Source: Verrucomicrobiales bacterium (GTDB lineage Bacteria > Verrucomicrobiota > Verrucomicrobiia > Verrucomicrobiales > SLCJ01). From it: a DNA stretch of 44,241 nucleotides. This document shows, one piece after another, positions 27,739-36,414 of the stretch (position 1 is its first letter; every line of letters begins with the position of its first letter). The stretch is taken from NCBI GenBank assembly GCA_024636835.1, contig JAGXGH010000059.1:1-44241 (forward strand). Reading direction: 5' to 3'. Under the pieces are notes generated by a model, which saw only the letters and a program-made list of their open reading frames with translations, was not told the origin of the DNA and did not search any database. Both the position numbers and the translations under genes were made by a program.

Positions 27739-27885
27739 CCCTCCTGACCCCATCCTTGGTCATTATTATGCTTGTGCTCTTGGCATCATTTTTCAACACG
27801 AGGGACACTCCGCTAAGAATCCTCGCGTCTCGCTCGTTTCTCAGAAACACGCGGATTTCAGCCCTACGCAAACCTCCAAGCCTTC

Positions 27886-29880
27886 ATGAAAAAATTCTCC
27901 TTCTACATCGCCATTGCCGGAATGAGCGCAGGAACCTCTGCTCTCCCCTTGCACGCACAAGTGTATAACCAAGCACCACAGAACCAAGGCGGTGACACCA
28001 CAGTCATCAACAAAAACGAGAAGAAATCTGCCGAGTCTCCCTTTGGCAACGAGATACCAGTTTTCGATGCTTCCAGTGAGAACATCATCATTGGTGAAAC
28101 AACATATTGGAACCCAAGCGACCAGCGTGTATTCGCAATGCGCTTCGAGAGCTATTTAAACTCGAAGCCATTCGATGACCCAGCGGTGATAGAGTATTAC
28201 GACACCCTGAAGAAACTCTCCGCCTTACTCACCGAGGGCGGATTCAAAGAGCGGCGCGAGAACTTCCCAAAAGCACTAGCGATGCTCGCCAAAGCATCCC
28301 AATTTGAACAGGCTACCAACACAGCCAACGTCAGTGCCTCTCTTTACAATCAAATCTTTCAGATTTGGATGGTGAAGCGCGACAGCTATGAAATGAGCAA
28401 AACGATCGCCCAACTGAAGAAAGAACAGGCGAATATCATTTGGGCAGCTGACCTACGCGCGACGGCACGCAACCTTGCCGATCAAGAAGGATCGAGCAAA
28501 CGCGGAGGAACAAACAGCAGCGAGAATGGCGGAGAATCTCAAGCCACCGGGGAGGGAACAAACTCACTCGACTACATCTCCATGGTAACAGATCTCGGCG
28601 AAAAAGAGATAGAGGAGAAAGCCCTTAAGGTAGAAATCATCAAAAGCGAAACACTCGCCAAGACAGAATATCATGTGTTCATGGTACAGATGTTCCTCCA
28701 GCGACGGTTTGAGCACTGCCAGATCGCAGCTCGCTTCTACAACCATATTTTCGATGACGGTGCAGCCACACTGAAGATCGAAGAAAATTCGGATGCCGAC
28801 AAGCTTTTCAAAGACACACTCGGCGGAAGTCCAACCGTAAGCACCCTGGATGCCGCAGCGAGCGAAGCCATGGGCGACGTCTATGACAAAATCAAAACCG
28901 TCAATCTACACTTGGAAAATAAGGAGCTGTGGACCGCCTATCAACGCCTTCAAGAGGCATTTATCTTGGGTGAATATCTGATGCCCATCCGTTTGTATCC
29001 TTTGGAGAAAAAGCGCCAACTCTACTCCTTCGCCCGCATGCGCTACCGCTTGCTCAGTGAAATAAACACCAAGGACTACGATGAGGCATCGAAAATCCTC
29101 GACGCCATGAAAGCCGAAGCTCCGGACTTCAACGGCGCACAAGAAGAAGCCTGGATTCAGGGGAATATGATGCAGGCAAACATGGCGCTAAAAAAAGCGG
29201 AACTTCTGTTCTTTGAAAACAAGCAGGAGGAAGCGGACAAGCAGGTGCATATCGCGGCCGAAATTTGGCCCAGCAATAAAAACCTGAAAACCTTCCTCAA
29301 CAAGACCGACGACTTGGTAGGACTCGCCAAACTCACCAACGACTACGAACGTCTCCTCGCAGAGAAGAACCACGCGCAAATCTTCGAACGGCGCTACGAC
29401 TTCGGTCCCGTCATGAGCAAAGATGCGGCCAAGAGAGCGGAGTTCGAGAAAATCCTCGATGACCATACGGAAGTCACCAAAGCGATCGAGTTTTCCAAAC
29501 AAGCCGAAGCCAGCAGCACGCCCTTCGCACTCATCGCAGCATGGGAGGAAATTCAAATTCTCAAAGACCGCTTTCCGACCAATACCGACCTCATCATCCG
29601 CTCGGATGCGTTAACCAAGCAAGTCGCCGAGTTTGCGAACATCCTCGAACAAGCAAAGCGTCACGAACGCTCATCCCGCACAGGTTCCGCCTTGGCTTAC
29701 TATATGAAAGCACGCAGTCTCTATCTTGACAGTAAATACGCCAGCGAAGGAATCGAGCGCCTCCTCGATCAGACTCTCTCGGACAAGAATACCCACGCCA
29801 CCATCGGCGGAGACGATCAAAGCACGAAGCCAGTCTCAACATCATCCACAGCCAAGGACTCCCCCGCCGATCCGTTTTAA
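27886..29880 (+). CDS. Large secreted helical protein of unknown function
   Basis: I do not recognise this 664-residue protein. It has a signal peptide (about residues 1-25, ending LHAQ). The rest is rich in charged helices with repeat-like patterns (FFENKQEEADKQVHIAAEIWPSNKNLKTFLN; RHERSSRTGSALAYYMKARSLYLDSKYASEGIERLL), suggesting degenerate TPR-type units near the C-terminus. A linker at about 205-225 is rich in Gly, Ser, Glu and Asn, and the protein ends in DPF. The next gene, also secreted, starts 103 bases later on the same strand, so the two may act together. Confidence 0.7.
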   Translation: MKKFSFYIAIAGMSAGTSALPLHAQVYNQAPQNQGGDTTVINKNEKKSAESPFGNEIPVFDASSENIIIGETTYWNPSDQRVFAMRFESYLNSKPFDDPAVIEYYDTLKKLSALLTEGGFKERRENFPKALAMLAKASQFEQATNTANVSASLYNQIFQIWMVKRDSYEMSKTIAQLKKEQANIIWAADLRATARNLADQEGSSKRGGTNSSENGGESQATGEGTNSLDYISMVTDLGEKEIEEKALKVEIIKSETLAKTEYHVFMVQMFLQRRFEHCQIAARFYNHIFDDGAATLKIEENSDADKLFKDTLGGSPTVSTLDAAASEAMGDVYDKIKTVNLHLENKELWTAYQRLQEAFILGEYLMPIRLYPLEKKRQLYSFARMRYRLLSEINTKDYDEASKILDAMKAEAPDFNGAQEEAWIQGNMMQANMALKKAELLFFENKQEEADKQVHIAAEIWPSNKNLKTFLNKTDDLVGLAKLTNDYERLLAEKNHAQIFERRYDFGPVMSKDAAKRAEFEKILDDHTEVTKAIEFSKQAEASSTPFALIAAWEEIQILKDRFPTNTDLIIRSDALTKQVAEFANILEQAKRHERSSRTGSALAYYMKARSLYLDSKYASEGIERLLDQTLSDKNTHATIGGDDQSTKPVSTSSTAKDSPADPF

Positions 29881-29983
29881 GTGGGTATCTATAGAATATC
29901 GATAGCGTGGCAGCGAATGACGATGTTGACCAGTTGCGCACAAATAACTCGACCCTGATTGCCACAGACCCTAAAAACCGACA

Positions 29984-32056
29984 ATGCGCGCAACACCTCA
30001 AAAGGCACCATATCAAGTGGCACTGTCCCTTGTGATGCTGCGCGTTATACTCCCTCTCGCACTATTGATCCAGTGCGTTCCTACATGGGCAGGCTACCCA
30101 CCCATGGTTCCGATCCTGCAGCCCTACCAGGTAACCTCACCAGGCGGAAGGTGGGTTCTCGACGTGATACCAAGCAACCGAGAAGGGTCAGGCCCTGCCG
30201 CCACAAGCTTAACCAACACAAAAACCGGTGAGATCGCTTGGAAACAAATATTGCCTTACACTTTTTGGCAAAGCTGTGTGAATGACGACGGCAAGGTCGC
30301 AGGCTTTGCTTATACGAAGGGGGTGATGGGGGAGAATAATTCGACCAATGATGCAGGTGAATTCATTGTTTCCATTCTAGATTTCCATGGCGAGCAAATG
30401 CATAAAGAAACCACCAAGCGCATTTCACACTCGTTCGGCTTAGGATTATACGCCCCCTCGCATGGTGCATACAGCATACATTACGACGGTAATAATGACC
30501 GTATGATTCTGCTCATGTCTAATGGCTTGTTCCGGTGCTATAACATGCTGAGCAGGAGTCTACATCGTGCATTTATTCCAGAAAGCAATGGCGACGCATC
30601 TGGATACGAATGGCCCGATGAGATGCACTTCATACCAAACACTCATCTCATCTTACTTCAGTCCAACAGCGCACGGGGTAGCAGTGATCAAACGACCTCC
30701 ACATCCTGTATCCAACTCATCGACCATAATGGTCGCACGCTGTGGGCCACCAGCAAACACAGAACCTTCGGAGCCGATAAGAAATGGCCGTTCCCGGAGT
30801 TTCGTATCATTGATCCAGAGCCATTAGAAAAATCGAACGACGTCGATCCTTTCGCTGATAGCGATCCATTCGCTAATGAAAACCCTTTCGCAACTACCGA
30901 AGCAACTGACGGGCCAGGCGAGCCAACTACACCATACAAGGTCGCCGACTTCGAGGTCTACTTTGGAGACACGGGCGAAAAAGCCATTTTCAAAATTCTT
31001 GATTCCGGCGGCAACGATGGCTCTCCTTCCTATACGGTTGTCGAATCCTCGCGTGAAAAATGGACACCCTCTGAAGCACCAGTTGACGGAGAGGATCCAG
31101 ACCCGCCAAAGGATTTTCCGGCTATGGCTGCAAGGAAATTATCCGCGTTTCAATTAAAGCGTGCAAATGGAACACCTCTTACCGATATCGCTGCGCTAGC
31201 ACTCGGTCCCGACGACACGATCCATGCGCTCGATGAAGATAAGAATCTGATCCATGTTTTTGATAAAGACGGAAAATTCCTGTATGTCTGTGATTCTGGT
31301 AAAGATTACATCCTCGATACCAGCTACTACTCGTCTTCCATTGCGGTCGATAAAAATGGCGAAGTCTTCGCAAGGATTTCAGAATACTTAAAAGATACTA
31401 AAGGGGAGAATTCCCTCGCCGGTCACTATCTCCGCTTCTCAGCGGATGGCACACTAAATGAAAAAACGCTCACCCCACCTGCAGACGGACTCTCTGGAAA
31501 CATCGTGGCTCAACCTATTACCAATAACCTCATATTCTATGGATATTCAGGAGAGGTAGCGGTGAACTCACGTGATAAATACGGAAACCGCGTAGCAACG
31601 ATCACCCACCGCCCTGATGGCCAGTGGTTGGAAAGCATTAATAATGTAGCTTGTGCACCTAACGGAATGATCGCCATTCGCGACTCTTCCATGGGCAACC
31701 GCGCAGGTGGATTCACCACACCATTCCCTCGTCTTCCCTCAAAGCTCCCTGAGGAGACGGTGAACATCTACTCGAAGGAGGGAGAGCCTATTCGTACGAT
31801 AGATTTTACGCGCTTCGCTGGGCTTTCGGTGATCACCTTCGATGGAAAACACATCGTAGCAACGTTCCCTTGGGATCCGCCCACCCCCTTGGTCTATGTT
31901 TTCGAGTCGGAAGGAACTCCCGTAGGAGCGATCCGTATCGCTGAGTTGGCGAAGAAGAAACGCGTAAATCTCCGCCCATTCATCGTATCCGACGGCAAGG
32001 CTATCTTGGCCATAGACCAAATAAGCGGAATGGCATTCCGCTATCCCATGCCCTAG
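29984..32056 (+). CDS. Secreted protein of unknown function, beta-propeller-like
   Basis: This 690-residue protein starts with an extended signal peptide (hydrophobic core around residues 15-35, ending TWAG). No family is recognised with certainty. Repeated blade-like segments such as DDTIHALDEDKNLIHVFDKDGKF and SSIAVDKNGEVFARISEYL resemble NHL/SMP-type propeller blades. A low-complexity linker at about 285-305 holds the tandem words DPFADS, DPFANE and NPFATTE. It follows the 664-residue secreted protein and is ended by a stem-loop at 32065-32098. A role in extracellular binding is possible but unproven. Confidence 0.7.
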   Translation: MRATPQKAPYQVALSLVMLRVILPLALLIQCVPTWAGYPPMVPILQPYQVTSPGGRWVLDVIPSNREGSGPAATSLTNTKTGEIAWKQILPYTFWQSCVNDDGKVAGFAYTKGVMGENNSTNDAGEFIVSILDFHGEQMHKETTKRISHSFGLGLYAPSHGAYSIHYDGNNDRMILLMSNGLFRCYNMLSRSLHRAFIPESNGDASGYEWPDEMHFIPNTHLILLQSNSARGSSDQTTSTSCIQLIDHNGRTLWATSKHRTFGADKKWPFPEFRIIDPEPLEKSNDVDPFADSDPFANENPFATTEATDGPGEPTTPYKVADFEVYFGDTGEKAIFKILDSGGNDGSPSYTVVESSREKWTPSEAPVDGEDPDPPKDFPAMAARKLSAFQLKRANGTPLTDIAALALGPDDTIHALDEDKNLIHVFDKDGKFLYVCDSGKDYILDTSYYSSSIAVDKNGEVFARISEYLKDTKGENSLAGHYLRFSADGTLNEKTLTPPADGLSGNIVAQPITNNLIFYGYSGEVAVNSRDKYGNRVATITHRPDGQWLESINNVACAPNGMIAIRDSSMGNRAGGFTTPFPRLPSKLPEETVNIYSKEGEPIRTIDFTRFAGLSVITFDGKHIVATFPWDPPTPLVYVFESEGTPVGAIRIAELAKKKRVNLRPFIVSDGKAILAIDQISGMAFRYPMP

Positions 32057-32064
32057 AATAGACT

Positions 32065-32098
32065 AATTCAGAGTTTGCTTGGGATCATTCTCTGAATT
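32065..32098 (+). terminator. Probable intrinsic terminator after the propeller-like gene
   Basis: AATTCAGAG (32065-32073) pairs with CTCTGAATT (32090-32098), a nine-base perfect stem with a 16-base loop, followed by TTGATTTT. The loop is long and the T-run is broken, so it is moderate evidence. Confidence 0.5.
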
Positions 32099-32578
32099 TT
32101 GATTTTCTATGACTTATCCAAGCAGTGGTGAATCCGTTATGTGGCCTGAGCTTCTAGCCTCGTTGCCAAAGAGACCATTGATCTAACAACGCGGCAGAAT
32201 ACCCCGGCCACTTTTGTCATGGAGACTTCTGGCATTCTGGCATTCTGGCATAGATCGTGAATTAGGACTTGCCCATTACTGCCAAATATGCACAATTCTC
32301 CGCGTTTACTTGTTGTAGTAAAATCTTGACCCACTCTGGTCGCATCTCGCATCCACTATAAACTCCCCACGATCTTCTCTGCTTCAACTAGCCAGCCAAC
32401 ACTTACCGCGTGACCTCAAGGCATCTTGGCTTCATAAACTACAACACTCCAGCGCACAACTCACAGCCGTTCCAACGGTGAGAGCATCGCAAAAAAACAC
32501 TCTCGCGTCAGCTGGCTTACGCCGTAGCCGAGCGCACGCGCACCGATCAAGACGGCACTGCAATTAAAGAAAACGACA
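32099..32578. other. Long leader before the RRM gene
   Basis: This stretch holds no supported gene. TTCTGGCA is repeated three times in tandem at 32227-32250. A hairpin CTCA-CCGTT/AACGG-TGAG lies at about 32459-32482, and another, GGCTTAC/GTAGCC, at about 32514-32529, just ahead of the RRM gene. Long structured leaders are known for cold-induced RNA-binding genes, but that role here is inference. A TATAAA at 32357-32362 has no convincing -35 partner. Confidence 0.4.
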
Positions 32579-33028
32579 ATGGACATATTCGTAGGGAACT
32601 TCCCCTTCAACACAACAGAAGATGAACTAAGCAAGGCTTTTGCCGCACACGGCACTGTCGAACGCGTTCATCTCGTCATGGATCGGGAAACCGGTCGCCC
32701 GCGTGGGTTTGGTTTCGTCACCATGCCGGAAGCGCACGAAGCCAAGGCCGCCATCGAGGCACTAGAAGGCACCGACTTTAACGGTCGCGAGTTGCGCTGC
32801 AACGAAGCTCGACCGCGAGAAGAACGACCTCGCCGCAACTTCAGCAACGACAACCGCGGAGGCGGTGAGCGTCGCGGAGGAGGTGGTGGTGGACGCCACG
32901 GCGGTGGTGGTGGTGGCGGCGGCGACCGAAATAAAGACGACTGGGGTGGTGGCGGAGGCGAGCGCAAGCGCGGTAACGACCATCGTCCACGCCGTCGCAC
33001 CAACGACGACTACGGCGACAGTTACTAA
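32579..33028 (+). CDS. Glycine-rich RRM RNA-binding protein
   Basis: This 149-residue protein has one RNA recognition motif: RNP2 is IFVGNF (3-8) and RNP1 is RGFGFVTM (42-49). The tail from about residue 83 is rich in Gly, Arg and Asp, with several (G)n R-rich clusters, and ends in DDYGDSY. This matches the bacterial RRM1 family known from cyanobacteria and other phyla, which bind RNA and are often cold-induced. The strong terminator at 33051-33091 makes it monocistronic. Confidence 0.93.
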   Translation: MDIFVGNFPFNTTEDELSKAFAAHGTVERVHLVMDRETGRPRGFGFVTMPEAHEAKAAIEALEGTDFNGRELRCNEARPREERPRRNFSNDNRGGGERRGGGGGGRHGGGGGGGGDRNKDDWGGGGGERKRGNDHRPRRRTNDDYGDSY

Positions 33029-33050
33029 AATCATTATTGGAACTCATCAA

Positions 33051-33091
33051 AACGTCGATGTGCGCTTAATGCGGGCATCGACGTTTTTTTT
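33051..33091 (+). terminator. Strong intrinsic terminator of the RRM gene
   Basis: AACGTCGATG (33051-33060) pairs perfectly with CATCGACGTT (33076-33085), and an uninterrupted run of eight T residues spans 33084-33091. It begins 22 bases after the RRM stop codon. Confidence 0.92.
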
Positions 33092-33131
33092 GTTCCATTT
33101 TTCGATGACCCCTTTCTACACTCACCACTAG

Positions 33132-34211
33132 ATGGAAGATGCGAAAATGCAGCGAAAAACCTACAAGCACTGGACGGCTCCGCCGCCAGATCGCTGTGTA
33201 AGTTTGACCGAGGCTGCGGAAACCATCGTCACTCCAGTAGAACCGAGCGAACTCGTTCGAGAGCCTGAAATCATTGCATTGGAGCCGCTCTGCCAGCGCA
33301 CGCTGCTTACCGAGACACCAAATCACACCCGCCCGTTCGTGCTTGCAGAGATGGCGAACGCGCGTGTCTTCTCACATCACGGAGTGGTCATCGACTCGGC
33401 GAACCAGCTCGTCACCGATCTAACTCACGAGTTCAACGACTACCCTCTGGGCAACCGCGTTTGTCACTACGAAGGGCTTCCTCCCCTTGAAAAGATAAAC
33501 GCCACCGTCATGCTACTTCCCTCGCTTTCGGGATGGAAAAACTACTACCACTGGATCATCGAATCCCTGCCGCGTCTGCGCAACATGGAAGAGCAGCTCA
33601 ATGCTGCCGACTACATCCTCACTCCCATGTCGCGCCCCTTCCATACCCAATGGCTCGATCAACTAGGCATCCCCAGTGAAAAGCGAATCGAAGCAAACTT
33701 CGACACCCACATCGAAGTCCGGAAACTCATCGCGCCCTCGTCTCCCGAGCCGATGGTCAACCCGCTGTCGGCAATCACCTGGCTGCGCCAACAAATCCCC
33801 AAGTTACCCACCACGGCCGATCGCAAAATCTACATCACCCGAGCCGATTCCTGGCGCCGCCGCGCCCGCAATGAGTCTGCATTGATCGACCAACTGCGCG
33901 ACGACCACGGCTACGAACTGGTTTCGCTCTCCGGTATGACCGCACTCGATCAAGCCAGGCTCTTCGCCTCCGCCAAAGAAATCGTCGCCCTGCATGGAGC
34001 CGCCTTGGCAAACCTTGCGTTCGTGAAACCAGGCACCAAAGTCCTCGAGCTTTTTCTCTCGGATTTCATCTACCCACAATACTACCGATTGACCGCGATG
34101 ACTGGCATTCGCTACGCTGCACACTCCTCCTACAGCGGACCTGAGGATCCCGATTTCTCCATCGATTACGCGACTCTTCACCCTATTTTAGAGGCCTTTC
34201 TTCAAGCATAA
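33132..34211 (+). CDS. Glycosyltransferase family 61 protein
   Basis: This 359-residue protein shows the GT61 (DUF563) pattern: NYYHWIIESLPRL near residues 138-150, KIYITRADSWRRRARNE in the middle, and the C-terminal IVALHGAALANLAFVKPGTKVLELF. Bacterial members are found among exopolysaccharide and capsule glycosyltransferases. No signal peptide or membrane segment is seen, so it is probably cytosolic. An in-frame ATG at 33147 is an alternative start. The rhodanese-YceI gene follows 64 bases later. Confidence 0.88.
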   Translation: MEDAKMQRKTYKHWTAPPPDRCVSLTEAAETIVTPVEPSELVREPEIIALEPLCQRTLLTETPNHTRPFVLAEMANARVFSHHGVVIDSANQLVTDLTHEFNDYPLGNRVCHYEGLPPLEKINATVMLLPSLSGWKNYYHWIIESLPRLRNMEEQLNAADYILTPMSRPFHTQWLDQLGIPSEKRIEANFDTHIEVRKLIAPSSPEPMVNPLSAITWLRQQIPKLPTTADRKIYITRADSWRRRARNESALIDQLRDDHGYELVSLSGMTALDQARLFASAKEIVALHGAALANLAFVKPGTKVLELFLSDFIYPQYYRLTAMTGIRYAAHSSYSGPEDPDFSIDYATLHPILEAFLQA

Positions 34212-34275
34212 ACAAGGAAACGCCGTCGCAACATTCGTCCATTTCGTATATTTCAATAGAACCATCGCTCTCACT

Positions 34276-35181
34276 ATGTCTGAAACCATCAAAGCCACCA
34301 ATCTCGCCGCACTCATCACTGCGGAAAACCCACCCGTCATCATCGACGTCCGCCTCGAGGAAGATTACCAAGTTCAACACCTCCCCACAGCCGTCGGTAA
34401 CTGCGTGTATGAAATGACCTTCGTCGATCGCATCGCCGAAATCGTGCCGGAGAAATCACAGCTCATCGTCGTCTATGGCGAGCATGCATCGAGCTACGAG
34501 TCTCGCCTGGCGGCGGAAAAACTGGAGCGCCTCGGCTACTCTAATGTGAAAGAAATGCGCATCGGTATTCTCGGATGGATCAACGAAGGACATGAATTCA
34601 TCGGATCAGAGAAGGACGATCCCATTGTGCCGATGCTCGCCAATGGTCGCCACGAAATCGACCTTTCAGAATCACGCATCCAATGGACCGGACGAAACCT
34701 ACTCAACAGTCACTTCGGCATGCTCAAGATCTCTGCGGGTTGGATCGAAACGGCGGAGAACATCATCGAAGCCGGTGAGTTCACCATCGATTTCTCCACC
34801 ATGCGATGCACTGATCTCGCCGGCGACAAACTGCATGATGTATTGATCGCCCACCTCGCCAGTGATGATTTTTTCGATATCGAACACCACCCCACAGCAT
34901 CGTTCACGGTGCAACGCGGCATCCCCATCCCCGATGCTCACGACGGTCAGCCGAATCTGCGCATCGAAGGTATTTTGGAAATCAAAGGGCACTCCGTCCC
35001 CACTGCATTTCAGGCAGTGTGTGGGGTCACTTCCGACGGCAAAGGAGCAGCGCAAGCCACGCTCTCCATAGACCGCACATTGTGGGGTATCATCTACGGA
35101 TCAGGTCAGTTTTTTGCCAGAGTGGGCATGCATCTCGTCAACGATCTCATCGACATCGAATTGCGCATCGTCACCAAGTAG
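34276..35181 (+). CDS. Rhodanese-like domain fused to a YceI domain
   Basis: This 301-residue protein joins two domains. Residues 1-115 are rhodanese-like (PPVIIDVRLEEDYQVQHLPTAVG, then LERLGYSNVKEMRIGILGW). From about residue 123 a YceI lipocalin-like domain follows (GRHEIDLSESRIQWTGRN, EFTIDFSTM, FFDIEHHPTASF, IKGHSVPTAF). The rhodanese active-site loop, normally Cys-x-x-Gly-x-Arg, reads VVYGEHASSYES with no cysteine, so sulfur transfer is unlikely. YceI proteins bind isoprenoid-type lipids, usually in the periplasm, but no signal peptide is present. It may be a cytosolic sensor or carrier. A broken oxidoreductase gene begins four bases after its stop. Confidence 0.88.
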   Translation: MSETIKATNLAALITAENPPVIIDVRLEEDYQVQHLPTAVGNCVYEMTFVDRIAEIVPEKSQLIVVYGEHASSYESRLAAEKLERLGYSNVKEMRIGILGWINEGHEFIGSEKDDPIVPMLANGRHEIDLSESRIQWTGRNLLNSHFGMLKISAGWIETAENIIEAGEFTIDFSTMRCTDLAGDKLHDVLIAHLASDDFFDIEHHPTASFTVQRGIPIPDAHDGQPNLRIEGILEIKGHSVPTAFQAVCGVTSDGKGAAQATLSIDRTLWGIIYGSGQFFARVGMHLVNDLIDIELRIVTK

Positions 35182-35185
35182 CACC

Positions 35186-35228
35186 ATGTCAAAGATACTC
35201 ATTCTCTTCGCTCATCCAGCCTCATCGA
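35186..35228 (+). pseudogene. 5' remnant of a KefF/MdaB-like NAD(P)H oxidoreductase gene
   Basis: Starting four bases after the YceI stop, an ATG opens MSKILILFAHPA. This is the characteristic first beta strand of flavodoxin-like NAD(P)H:quinone oxidoreductases of the KefF/MdaB group. Homology stops after about 12 codons (35221), where the sequence runs into the 3' end of the convergent acpS gene (stop at 35229); the frame ends at 35290 after 34 codons. It reads as a gene removed by a deletion that left its beginning. A chance short match is possible. Confidence 0.55.
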
Positions 35229-35624
35229 TTAAGTCGACTTCACGCGCATCGCCTGCGCGGTGGCGTGGTCACGCGTATGGCTCAGGGTGATGAGGATTTC
35301 TCCTCCACCGAGCGCTTCGAGTGTCGCCTTGGTTTCGCCATGGAGACGGATCGACGGCGCACCAGTTTCGACGTCGCGGATAACTTCGATCTCGTGAAAA
35401 TGCACCCCTGCACCGATACCAGTGCCCATCGCTTTGGACACTGCTTCCTTCGCTGCAAACCTCGCCGCAACGTGTGGCGAAGGGTCCGCCATCCTGTCGC
35501 AATACGCACGCTCGTTCGCGCTCAGGATACGATCGAGAAATCGCTCACCATGACGGTCAATTCCTCGCCGGATACGGCCGACTTCGACCAAATCAATTCC
35601 GATACCAAGGATAGATCCGTTCAT
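35229..35624 (-). CDS. acpS: Holo-[acyl-carrier-protein] synthase
   Basis: This 131-residue protein is a full-length AcpS. IGIDLVEVGRI carries the metal ligand Asp11, and RFAAKEAVSKAMGTG carries Glu60. VHFHEIEVIRD and LITLSHTRDHATA complete the family pattern. It transfers 4'-phosphopantetheine from CoA to acyl carrier protein. The start overlaps the pdxJ stop by four bases (35621-35624), so the two are translationally coupled, the same pairing as in E. coli. Confidence 0.97.
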   Translation of the reverse strand: MNGSILGIGIDLVEVGRIRRGIDRHGERFLDRILSANERAYCDRMADPSPHVAARFAAKEAVSKAMGTGIGAGVHFHEIEVIRDVETGAPSIRLHGETKATLEALGGGEILITLSHTRDHATAQAMRVKST

Positions 35625-36397
35625 TTCGTCTGCGGGTAATCGTTCATCAGCTCACGCATTTCGCGCACGGCTTCTGCCAGCCCGACGAACACAGCGCGAC
35701 TGACCAAGGTGTGGCCAATGTTAAGTTCCACCAAGTGGGGGACTGCGAACAATTCGTCCAAGTTGTCATAGTTGATGCCGTGTCCAGCGTTCACTTGCAG
35801 GCCGAGCGAATGACCGAGCTCTGCGGCGGCGATCAGACGCTGAGTTTCTGCCTCACGCTGTTCGCCTTGTTGGTTGGCAAAAGCGCCGGTATGTAATTCG
35901 ATCATTTCTGCACCGAGATCCGCCGCCATCCGCACTTGCTCATCGACGGGATCGATAAACAAACTCACCTTGATGCCGGCCGCTCGAAACTGCGGCAACG
36001 ATACCCGTAACGCAGCCTCATTCGCCACCACATCCAGACCACCTTCCGTGGTGATTTCCTCGCGCGTCTCCGGCACCAAGCAAACGAACTCAGGCTGAAT
36101 CCGCAACGATGCTTCAACCATCTCAGGGGTATTGCCCATCTCCATGTTAAGTGGAATTTCCACCTCACGTCGAACCGCTTCGACATCACTCAACTGCACG
36201 TGACGGCCATCGGCGCGCGGGTGCATGGTGATGGAATCGGCACCTCCCTCAACCGCCGCACGGGCAGCCATCACGATATCAGGCTCGACGTTGTGGTTGT
36301 CGAGCATCGTCGAATACCGCGCCTGACGGAGCGTGGCGACATGATCAATGTTCACTCCCAGCAAGAGCGATGTTCCAGAAGATTCCGTTTCAGACAT
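35621..36397 (-). CDS. pdxJ: Pyridoxine 5'-phosphate synthase
   Basis: This 258-residue protein matches PdxJ throughout: LGVNIDHVATLRQAR at the N-terminus, EGGADSITMHPRADGRHVQ with the active-site histidine and arginine, VCLVPETREEITTEGGLDV, ELHTGAFA, and the C-terminal VNAGHGINYDNL with ELNIGHTLVSRAVFVGL. It condenses 1-deoxyxylulose 5-phosphate with aminoacetone phosphate to give pyridoxine phosphate. It forms an operon with acpS. Confidence 0.98.
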   Translation of the reverse strand: MSETESSGTSLLLGVNIDHVATLRQARYSTMLDNHNVEPDIVMAARAAVEGGADSITMHPRADGRHVQLSDVEAVRREVEIPLNMEMGNTPEMVEASLRIQPEFVCLVPETREEITTEGGLDVVANEAALRVSLPQFRAAGIKVSLFIDPVDEQVRMAADLGAEMIELHTGAFANQQGEQREAETQRLIAAAELGHSLGLQVNAGHGINYDNLDELFAVPHLVELNIGHTLVSRAVFVGLAEAVREMRELMNDYPQTK

Positions 36398-36414
36398 ATC
36401 TGACTATGTTCTCA

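Noticed and set aside
32668..33034. Proline-rich and low-complexity antisense frames opposite the RRM gene
   Set aside because: They arise from the Gly/Arg-rich repeats of the RRM tail read backwards.
34276..35181. An active sulfurtransferase
   Set aside because: The rhodanese loop has no cysteine, so enzymatic sulfur transfer was not proposed.
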